Assembly (NCBI GenBank): GCA_943914515.1
Contig: CALUCI010000072.1
Coordinates: 1 to 23,449 of the forward strand
Origin: an uncultured Pseudomonas sp.
GTDB taxonomy: Bacteria > Pseudomonadota > Gammaproteobacteria > Pseudomonadales > Pseudomonadaceae
Length of the DNA stretch: 23,449 bases
Direction: 5' to 3'
The notes below the pieces were generated by a model. That model did not search any database. It worked only from the letters and a program-made list of their open reading frames with translations, and was not told the origin of the DNA. The position numbers and the translations under genes were made by a program. How positions within the stretch are numbered: position 1 is the stretch's first letter; each line of letters starts with the position of its first letter. Of this stretch, positions 7,588 to 15,628 are shown piece after piece.

Positions 7588-8601
7588 ATGAACCGTCAGT
7601 CTTACCTTGCAGTTGCCCATGTTGCCGGCTTTATCGACTGGTTGGCCGATGAACTTGAGTCCACCTCGCTGTTTCGTCACCAGTACGTCAACCGCCGCGA
7701 CGCCTCGATCTGGCAGTGCGACAGCCTGTTCGATGCCTTCGACGGCTACCGCTGGAACCATCCTGGCAACCCGCGCCTGAGCTATGGAACCGGTGACAGC
7801 CCGGCCAGCAACGGCCTGGCCCTGGACGCGCTGCGCCGCGACCTGCTGGCGGCGCGCGATGATGATGAGCGCAGCCTGCTGGCCTCGCTGGATGTCATGG
7901 CCTGGGGTGGCGTCACTGCCCGCAACGCGGACTGGCTCAAGGCCAACCGCAACGGCCTGGCCGCGACCCTGCAGGCGGTCAAGGCGGCGCTGGATGCCGG
8001 TGATCCGCAAAGCCCGGTGTTGCGTAGCAAGGGCCTGCGGTTCAACTCCGGGATGACCAAAATCTACTCGCTGATCTGTGATGATTTTCTGATCTACGAC
8101 AGCCGTGTGGCCGCCGCGCTGGGGTGGCTGGTGGTGAAGTACTGCGAGGCGAAGCGACTGACCTGGGTGCCGGCGGAGCTGTGCTTCCCGTGGGCGGCGG
8201 CCAAGGAAGGCCTGGCCAGCGTGACCCCAAAACGGCGCAATCCAGGGCGTGGTTCGCTGCAGTTCAAACGCTTGCGGGCGGGGCATCACCATGCGCTGTG
8301 GAACCTGCGCGCGAGCTGGCTGCTCAGCGCTGTGCTGGCTCATCCTGCGGCGGCGGGCAGCCGTTTCAACCAGGTGCAGGGGCCGGTCACGCCGCTGCGT
8401 GCGCTGGAAGCGGCGTGTTTCATGATTGGCTATGACCTCAACGACAACGATGCCGGGCAGGAGTACAGCGATGAATTCGCGGCGCGGATCCTGGCGGTCA
8501 AGGACGAGGATTTTGTCGAGATCGATGCCGATGACCTGATTGGCCAGTTGGACGAAATGATCAAGGCGGCACGGGCCAAAAAGAACGGCGTGACGGGCTG
8601 A
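7588..8601 (+). CDS. Unrecognised cytosolic protein, 337 aa, divergent from WYL regulator
   Basis: I do not recognise the family. The start ATG 7588 has a clear AGGAG six bases upstream. There is no signal peptide or membrane segment. Visible blocks: N-terminal YLAVAHVAGFIDWLADELE, WNHPGNPRLSYG (56-67), a central VMAWGGVTARNADWL (103-117), and the most motif-like stretch SGMTKIYSLICDDFLIYDSRVAAALGW (154-180). There is also a basic SVTPKRRNPGRGSLQFKRL (211-229), an RAGHHHALWN His cluster, and an acidic C-terminal part (QEYSDEFAARILAVKDEDFVEIDADDL). The central Lys...IYDSRVA arrangement faintly recalls helix-hairpin-helix DNA-glycosylase-like folds, but this is a guess. Position suggests control by the adjacent WYL regulator. 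Coding is well supported by codon pattern and RBS. Confidence 0.82.
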   Translation: MNRQSYLAVAHVAGFIDWLADELESTSLFRHQYVNRRDASIWQCDSLFDAFDGYRWNHPGNPRLSYGTGDSPASNGLALDALRRDLLAARDDDERSLLASLDVMAWGGVTARNADWLKANRNGLAATLQAVKAALDAGDPQSPVLRSKGLRFNSGMTKIYSLICDDFLIYDSRVAAALGWLVVKYCEAKRLTWVPAELCFPWAAAKEGLASVTPKRRNPGRGSLQFKRLRAGHHHALWNLRASWLLSAVLAHPAAAGSRFNQVQGPVTPLRALEAACFMIGYDLNDNDAGQEYSDEFAARILAVKDEDFVEIDADDLIGQLDEMIKAARAKKNGVTG

Positions 8602-8610
8602 GTTGCGCAA

Positions 8611-8632
8611 TCGCGGGCAAGCCCGCTCCTAC
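8611..8632. repeat. Single REP-like half
   Basis: TCGCGGGCAAGCCCGCTCCT begins 9 bases after the stop of the unknown gene and continues with AC. It is the GTAGGAGCGGG-type REP core read on the minus strand, with an internal hairpin (CGGGC/GCCCG). No second full arm is seen nearby. Confidence 0.75.
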
Positions 8633-8649
8633 GGGGGGACCCACACCGT

Positions 8650-8745
8650 AGGAGCAACTGTCTTGCTCATGTGGGAGCCGGCGTTGCCGGCGATTGCGCC
8701 CGGCAAGGCGGCGGTGTTGTTCCTGCTGGCCTCATCGCCGGCAAG
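8650..8745. repeat. Composite repeat shared with the glgB-side intergenic region
   Basis: Three parts recur from 776-966: AGGAGCAACTGTCTTG (8650-8665, exact copy of 896-911), a GTGGGAGCCGGCGTTGCCGG unit (8671-8694, copy of 943-966), and a 45-base spacer-plus-arm block (8701-8745, copy of 806-850 with two mismatches). The order differs from the first copy, so this looks like a mosaic built from REP units rather than one duplicated block. Confidence 0.75.
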
Positions 8746-8825
8746 CGGAGCGCCGCCCGGCCGCCTCCCACGAGGTTGCCCGACCGGCCACCCCACCGTA
8801 GGAGCGGCCGGGCGGCGCTCCGCTT
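8743..8825. repeat. 20-bp perfect inverted repeat between convergent genes
   Basis: Bases 8743-8762 (AAGCGGAGCGCCGCCCGGCC) and 8806-8825 are exact reverse complements with a 43-bp spacer. The element lies 29 bases beyond the stop of receptor 2 and between two genes that converge here, so it may act as a two-way transcript end. No clear T-run follows, so it is not called as a rho-independent terminator. Confidence 0.7.
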
Positions 8826-8853
8826 CAGCCGCGAGGCATCAGTTGCAGCAACA

Positions 8854-11313
8854 CTAGAAGCTGTATTTCACATTGAACATCACATTGCGCGGATCACCGT
8901 AGTAGGCGGTGCTGTAGTTGCCGATACCGCTGTAGTACACCCGGTCGAACACATTGTTGAAGTTGACCGTGCCCTTGAGGTGTTCGTCAAAGTCGTAGCT
9001 GGCCAGCAGTCCGACCACGGCGAAGCTGCCACGCTCGAGCTTCTGGCTGCCGATGCCCGCATCGAAGCGGTCATCAACAAAGAAACTCGCACTCTGCCAT
9101 TGCACATTGCCGCCGACGGTCGCCTTGTCCAATACCCCCGGCAGGCGGTAGGTGGTGGCCACTTTCAGCAGGTGCTGGGGCTGGGTGGTGGCAACCCGGA
9201 CGTGCTGCGCATCGTAGGACGCCTGGTAGACATAACCGGCATTGACGTTCCAGTCCGGCAGCAACTCGCCGGCCACTTCCAGTTCCACGCCATTGGTGGT
9301 CGCACCCGATACCGGGCGCATCACCGCATTGCCTTCGCTGTTGGTGCGGCCGGTGTTCTCGGCGAGGTTGTCCTGCTTCAACTGGAACAGCGCCAGGCTG
9401 GCGTTCAGGCGACCTTCGAAGTACTCGCCCTTGATCCCCACTTCATAACTTTCGCCGGTCAACGGTTCGATCGGGTTGTCGTTGGCGTCCTTGTTGTACG
9501 GCTGCGGCTTGAAGATGTCGGTGTAGCTGGCATACAGCGTGTACTGCTCGCTGAGGTCGTAGGTGATGCCGGCATAGGGAATCACCTCGCCGCTGTTGCT
9601 GGTCGGGTAGCTGCGCCTGCCGCCAAGGGCGTTGATGCTGCTCAGGGTCCAGTCGTAGTCGTTGACCCGGGCACCGATGATCAGGTTGAGCGCATCGGTC
9701 GGCTTGAGCACGACGGCGGCATAGGCGACTTTCTGGGTGGCGTCGATGTTCTGCGTGGACCACCAGGCCCAGTCGCTGGGGTAGCTGGCGTCGTTGTTCC
9801 AGGTGAACGGATTGACCGTGTCGTCGGTGGTGCCGTCGGTGCGCCGCGATTCAGACTCGTTCTTCGAATAGTTGTAGCCGACCACCAGTTCGTGGCTGCG
9901 CCCGAACAGCTCGAATGGCCCTTTGGCGTAGACGTCCAGGGATTTCTCGTCGGTGTCGGTGTCGAACTTCGCCGCACCGCCGTAATAGAAACCATGGTCA
10001 ATGGTGTCGCTGACCGGGTCGATCAACGCACCGGACAGACCGGCCAGGACCTCGCGGGATTTGTACTGGCGGTAGGTTGCCGTCGCCTTCAGCGTCCAGT
10101 CGTTGTCCAGGCGGTGCTCGATGCCGACGAAAGCACGCTGGGTGTCCTGGTTGCGGTACGCCCATTTGTCTGCGGGGTTGCTCGAACGCGACAGGTCGAC
10201 ACGCCGGCCATCGCTGTAGAACACCGGCAGGTGTGCGTTGCTGGTGGCGTCGTTGTTGTTTCGCTGCAAGTCGAAACCGGCGCTGAGGGTGGTGGCGTCG
10301 TTCAGGTCGGCTTCAAGTACGCCGTAGAACACGTGCTGCTCGCCTTTCTGGTAGTCGATGAAGCTGTCGTGCTGCTCGCTGCCGGCGACCACTCGCCCGC
10401 GCAGGGCAGCGCTGTCGATCAGCGGCCCGGAGACGTCCACCTCGGTGCTGTAGCGATCCCACGAGGCGGCGCCGGCGCCGACGTGGGCCTGGAACTCGCG
10501 GGTCGGGCGCTTGCGCACCAGGTTGATCACCCCCGACGGGTAGCCGATGCCGTTGACCAGGCCAGTCGCGCCCTTGAGCACTTCGACGCGGTCGTAGATC
10601 AGCGAATTGCCGATGCTGTAGTTGTCGCGCACGTTGCCGCCGTCGCTGCTCAGGCTGGGAATGCCGTCGTACTGGAAGGCCTGGATCTCGAAGCCGCGGG
10701 CGCTGTAGGTGTAGCCCTCGGAGTTTTCGCGGTTGACGGTGATCCCCGGGGTCTGTTGCAGCACCTTGGCCAGGTCCACCAGGCCCTGGTCGTCCATCTG
10801 CTGGCGGGTGACCACACTGACCGATTGCGGGGTCTTGCGCAGCGACAGGTCCATGCGCGTGGCCGAGGCGCTTTGCCCGACCGTGTAGGAGCCGCTGCCC
10901 TCGGAGGTCGCGCCCAGCGCCGCGCTGTTGATGGTGGTGGCGCCCAGTTCCAGTGAACCATCGGCCTGGGGCAGCGGACGCAGCGCGTAGCTGCCGTTGC
11001 TTTGTGCCACGGCTTGCAGGCCGCTGCCCTGAAGCAGAATGGCGAAACCTTCAGCGACGCTGTAGCGGCCGTTCAGCCCGGCGCTCTGGCGGCCGTGGGT
11101 CAGGGCCGCGTCGAACGAGATGGCGGTGCCGGAGGCCGAGCCAAAGGCGCCGAGCACTGCGGTCAGGCTGCCGGCGGCAATGCTGTAGTGCTGGGCGGCG
11201 CTGACCTCGGCGGCCATCGCGACGGTCGGCAGGCTGCCTGCGGCGATGCTGCAAAGCCCGAGGCGAATGGCCACGGCCACGGGTTTCAACAGGCGTGCGT
11301 GCGGGTAATTCAT
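8854..11313 (-). CDS. TonB-dependent receptor with signalling domain, FpvA/PupB-like, 819 aa
   Basis: An outer-membrane ferri-siderophore receptor resembling ferric-pyoverdine receptors. The start ATG 11313 has a strong GGGGGAGGA five bases upstream. The signal peptide is about 1-34 (cut after AMA). An STN signalling domain lies at about 43-112 (YSIAAGSLTAVLGAFGSASG), a possible TonB box at 121-128 (LELGATTI), and the plug at about 150-270 (TPQSVSVVTRQQMDDQGL, QTPGITVNRENSEG, YSARGF, FQYDGIPS, RVEVLKGATGLVNGIGYPSGVINLVRKRPT). A full barrel follows, ending NNVFDRVYYSGIG...YYGDPRNVMFNVKYSF with the C-terminal Phe. The GATGL and YGDPRNxMF stretches are FpvA-type. Ligand is probably a pyoverdine, perhaps a foreign one; this is inference. 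It follows its own fecR after 143 bases. Confidence 0.95.
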   Translation of the reverse strand: MNYPHARLLKPVAVAIRLGLCSIAAGSLPTVAMAAEVSAAQHYSIAAGSLTAVLGAFGSASGTAISFDAALTHGRQSAGLNGRYSVAEGFAILLQGSGLQAVAQSNGSYALRPLPQADGSLELGATTINSAALGATSEGSGSYTVGQSASATRMDLSLRKTPQSVSVVTRQQMDDQGLVDLAKVLQQTPGITVNRENSEGYTYSARGFEIQAFQYDGIPSLSSDGGNVRDNYSIGNSLIYDRVEVLKGATGLVNGIGYPSGVINLVRKRPTREFQAHVGAGAASWDRYSTEVDVSGPLIDSAALRGRVVAGSEQHDSFIDYQKGEQHVFYGVLEADLNDATTLSAGFDLQRNNNDATSNAHLPVFYSDGRRVDLSRSSNPADKWAYRNQDTQRAFVGIEHRLDNDWTLKATATYRQYKSREVLAGLSGALIDPVSDTIDHGFYYGGAAKFDTDTDEKSLDVYAKGPFELFGRSHELVVGYNYSKNESESRRTDGTTDDTVNPFTWNNDASYPSDWAWWSTQNIDATQKVAYAAVVLKPTDALNLIIGARVNDYDWTLSSINALGGRRSYPTSNSGEVIPYAGITYDLSEQYTLYASYTDIFKPQPYNKDANDNPIEPLTGESYEVGIKGEYFEGRLNASLALFQLKQDNLAENTGRTNSEGNAVMRPVSGATTNGVELEVAGELLPDWNVNAGYVYQASYDAQHVRVATTQPQHLLKVATTYRLPGVLDKATVGGNVQWQSASFFVDDRFDAGIGSQKLERGSFAVVGLLASYDFDEHLKGTVNFNNVFDRVYYSGIGNYSTAYYGDPRNVMFNVKYSF

Positions 11314-11391
11314 GGTTGTCCTCCCCCAGATAAGGCCGTGCAAACGGCAAATGTCGAGGGATTGGCCGAGCGGTCAGGGCAAATCGTGCAA

Positions 11392-11459
11392 CGCAAATGA
11401 AAATTTTTCGCAAATTTACCGAGCATGCCTGTTTACCGATCAGCGCTCTTTACCGATCA
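11392..11459. repeat. 17-bp-periodic repeat array upstream of receptor 2
   Basis: TTTACCG occurs at 11415, 11432 and 11449, exactly 17 bases apart, and CGCAAAT at 11392 and 11409, also 17 apart and in the same phase. The last two copies share TTTACCGATCAG (12 bases). The array runs from the fecR stop codon into the 143-bp gap before the receptor gene, where promoter elements are expected. On the coding strand the repeated unit reads CGGTAAA. No named element explains it. Confidence 0.65.
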
Positions 11460-12422
11460 GGCTGCGGGCAGCACGCTCACCCAGTAATCGGTACGCCGCA
11501 CCACACGCAGGCCGAAACCGCTTTCCAGCGCAGCAAGGGCGCGGTCGCTGTCGGTGAGGGGGAACGCGCCGGAAATCTTCAGGCCGGCGATGGCCGGGTC
11601 ACAGCGCAGCCAGCCGCGCCGGTAGCGCGACAGTTCGGCGAGCAGATCGGCCAGCGGCCGTTCGATGGCAATCAGGCTGCCGCTGCGCCAGGACGCTACC
11701 GCAGCGTCGCTGCGTAGTGGCCGGCCGAGGCTCGAGCGGTCGAAGCGCAGGTGCTGGCCGGCGTCCAGGCGCAATACCTGCTGGCTCAGCGCCGGGCGTA
11801 CCTCGACGGCTTTTTCCAGTACCGCGACCTCGCAGTATGTCTCTTCGACCTGCACCGTGAAGCGCGTGCCGAGGGCGCGAACCTGGCCTTGCGCGGTGTC
11901 CACCAGGAATGGTCGGCCGAGGCTATCGGCGGCAGTGTCCACCAGCAGCCGGCCACTGAGCAGGCGCAGCAGGCGCCGCTCGTTGTCGAAGCGCACGTCC
12001 AGTGCGGACTGGCTGTCCAGCAGCAGCGAACTGCCGTCCGCCAGAGTCAGCCGGCGCTGCTCGCCGACAGCGGTGTGGTAGCTGGCCATCCAGGCGTGGC
12101 GCCAATCGCTGTGCCAGCCTTGCCAGCCCACGGCACCGACCCCGGCGAGCACCAGCAGCTGGCGGAGCACCCGGCGCCGGCTGTGGCTGGCACCGCGCAA
12201 GGTCGACGCAGCGACCTGGCCCGGTACACCTTCGACCATTTGCCGCACCGCCTCGACCTGCTGCCAGGCCTGGCGGTGCAGCGGGTCGGCGTTGTGCCAG
12301 AGCTGCCATTGCTGGTGCACGGCCTCGCTTTCGTCGCCCGACGACAACCGCGCATACCACTGCGCGGCACTGCGCAGGGCCTCGCGCTGCGCCGGGTCGA
12401 GAACCAGCCGCGACTCGCTCAC
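11457..12422 (-). CDS. FecR-family anti-sigma / signal transducer, 321 aa (module 2)
   Basis: A single-pass inner-membrane sensor that relays ferri-siderophore binding from receptor 2 to its sigma factor. The cytosolic region is about 1-80 (AAQWYARLSSGDESEAVHQQWQLW). SRRRVLRQLLVLAGVG (81-96) leads into the membrane segment and looks like a twin-arginine signal, as reported for E. coli FecR. The periplasmic FecR domain follows: TAVGEQRRLTLADGSSLLLDSQSALDV (117-143), ALGTRFTV (183-190), then the C-terminal signalling part with SWRSGSLIAIERPLADLLAELSRY. The GTG start overlaps the sigma stop by 4 bases (GTGA), the same arrangement as in module 1. This copy is closer to textbook FecR than the one in module 1. 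Confidence 0.96.
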   Translation of the reverse strand: MSESRLVLDPAQREALRSAAQWYARLSSGDESEAVHQQWQLWHNADPLHRQAWQQVEAVRQMVEGVPGQVAASTLRGASHSRRRVLRQLLVLAGVGAVGWQGWHSDWRHAWMASYHTAVGEQRRLTLADGSSLLLDSQSALDVRFDNERRLLRLLSGRLLVDTAADSLGRPFLVDTAQGQVRALGTRFTVQVEETYCEVAVLEKAVEVRPALSQQVLRLDAGQHLRFDRSSLGRPLRSDAAVASWRSGSLIAIERPLADLLAELSRYRRGWLRCDPAIAGLKISGAFPLTDSDRALAALESGFGLRVVRRTDYWVSVLPAA

Positions 12423-12934
12423 AACACCCCCATCTGCATCAGGCAGCAGTGCTCCATGGCCCTGGCCATATGGTTGTTCACCGTGCGCAGGGAGATGCCC
12501 AGGCGCTCGGCGATCTTCGGGTAACTGAGGCCCTCGAACTGGGACAGGATGAAGGTCTGTTTCACCTTGTCGCCGAGGGCGTCGAGCATGCGGTCGATTT
12601 CCACCAGGGTTTCCAGGGTGATGGCCTGCTCTTCCTGTGAGGGATGCTCGCGCTCGGGGAGGGCGGCGAGGGCTTCGAGGTAGCTCTGTTCCAGCGCACG
12701 GCGGCGGAACAGGTCGATCACCAGACCCTTGGCCACGGTGCTCAGATACTGCTGCGGCTCGCGAATCTCCAGCGCCCGGCGCGCCTTGATCACCCGCACG
12801 AAGGTGTCCTGGGCGAGGTCGGCGGCATCGCTGCTGTTGTCCAGACGCTTGCGCAACCAGCCGCGCAGCCAGCCGCTGTGGGTGCTGTAGAGGTCATGGA
12901 CGGCGGAACGCAGGGCGATATCGTCGGCGGGCAT
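12419..12934 (-). CDS. FecI-type ECF sigma factor, 171 aa (module 2)
   Basis: An iron-starvation ECF sigma factor expected to transcribe the receptor gene downstream of fecR. Region 2 is at about residues 10-80 (LYSTHSGWLRGWLRKRL, AADLAQDTFVRVI, VAKGLVIDLFRRR). Region 4 is at about 118-165 (DKVKQTFILSQFEGLSYPKIAERLGISLRTVNNHMARAM). The linker contains the conserved LEALAALPEREHPSQEEQ. The ATG at 12934 lacks an obvious Shine-Dalgarno sequence, though the length fits the family. A Fur-like palindrome lies 17-38 bases upstream. It differs clearly from the module 1 sigma, so the two are separate systems, not a recent duplication. Confidence 0.95.
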   Translation of the reverse strand: MPADDIALRSAVHDLYSTHSGWLRGWLRKRLDNSSDAADLAQDTFVRVIKARRALEIREPQQYLSTVAKGLVIDLFRRRALEQSYLEALAALPEREHPSQEEQAITLETLVEIDRMLDALGDKVKQTFILSQFEGLSYPKIAERLGISLRTVNNHMARAMEHCCLMQMGVL

Positions 12935-12950
12935 GAGAAAAAGTCACTAA

Positions 12951-12972
12951 TGAGAATTAGTTGCAATTCTCA
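12951..12972. promoter_or_regulatory. Candidate Fur box upstream of the second sigma gene
   Basis: TGAGAATT and AATTCTCA form perfect 8-bp arms around six bases (AGTTGC). The element is just upstream of the sigma start at 12934 and has the GAGAAT/ATTCTC halves of Pseudomonas Fur sites. Iron-dependent repression is inferred from motif and context. Confidence 0.75.
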
Positions 12973-13013
12973 CCTCGTTGCCGCGCGCTTGGCAATGATT
13001 TGTTACTGGCCAG

Positions 13014-13076
13014 GCGGCGGCGAACTCAAGCAGGGCGCTGCCGGGCAGCGCTGTGGTGTCCTGTCTTCGCCGCCGC
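13014..13076. other. Nested inverted repeats downstream of glgX
   Basis: Outer arms GCGGCGGCGAA (13014-13024) and TTCGCCGCCGC (13066-13076) are exact complements. Inside them GCGCTGCC (13035-13042) and GGCAGCGC (13044-13051) form another perfect stem. The structure begins about 22 bases after the glgX stop on the minus strand and before the sigma promoter. It may end or protect the trehalose-operon transcript; no T-run is seen. Confidence 0.5.
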
Positions 13077-13097
13077 GAAACGCAGTGTTGCGGGCTT

Positions 13098-15260
<2,163 letters not shown>

Positions 15261-15291
15261 TGGGCACCTGAAGCGGGTTTTCTGGAACGGC

Positions 15292-15324
15292 CAGCCGACG
15301 CGGTAGCTTTCGCTACCGCGGCTG
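15292..15324. other. Stable hairpin between the DUF2934 gene and glgX
   Basis: CGCGGTAGC (15299-15307) and GCTACCGCG (15312-15320) pair perfectly over 9 bp; flanking CAGCC/GGCTG may extend the stem with a bulge. Read in the operon direction the loop is GAAA, a stable tetraloop. There is no U-rich tail, so an RNA-processing or stability element within the operon is more likely than a full terminator. Confidence 0.6.
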
Positions 15325-15350
15325 GGTACTGAAACGGCGACGCGGGGTGA

Positions 15351-15626
15351 TCAGAGTGGAGCGGGTTTTTTCGGCGCGCGGGGCTTTTTCGCCGGCTCGC
15401 TTTTGGCCGCGCTCTTGGCCGGAGCCTTGCTGCCCGGAGGCTGCTCGGCCTTCGGCTTGGCAGCGGCGCGCGGTTTTTTCCCGGGGCTGGTTTGCGGGGC
15501 CAGTGCCTCGGCTTCGGCCAGCTTGCGGGCCATTTCCCAGTGCCGCGCCTCATGGCCCTCGGGTTTGCCTTCCGATTCCCAGATCTGGTAGGCGAATTCG
15601 CGAATACGTTTTTCCTCGACACTCAT
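15351..15626 (-). CDS. Small DUF2934 protein, 91 aa, in the trehalose operon
   Basis: The first 40 residues (IREFAYQIWESEGKPEGHEARHWEMARKL) match the short DUF2934 signature seen in many proteobacteria, a helical motif of unknown function. Residues 45-91 are a low-complexity Lys/Ala/Pro tail (SPGKKPRAAAKPKAE, KKPRAPKKPAPL), strongly basic and probably disordered; it could bind nucleic acid or an anionic partner. ATG 15626 has AGGAG seven bases upstream and starts 2 bases after the treY stop, so it is translationally coupled. From memory, P. aeruginosa and P. putida have an equivalent small gene in the same place. Role unknown; a link to glucan/trehalose metabolism or osmotic stress is inferred only from position. 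Confidence 0.9.
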   Translation of the reverse strand: MSVEEKRIREFAYQIWESEGKPEGHEARHWEMARKLAEAEALAPQTSPGKKPRAAAKPKAEQPPGSKAPAKSAAKSEPAKKPRAPKKPAPL

Positions 15627-15628
15627 GG

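Noticed and set aside
8671..10956. Long plus-strand frame (761 codons) opposite receptor 2
   Set aside because: It is antisense to the FpvA-like receptor, starts inside a REP unit, and shows repetitive Val/Gly/Ala text with no motif.
11397..11557. Small plus-strand frames in the fecR-receptor gap
   Set aside because: They overlap the end of fecR, lack ribosome sites and do not resemble any protein; the periodic repeat is the better explanation of this stretch.
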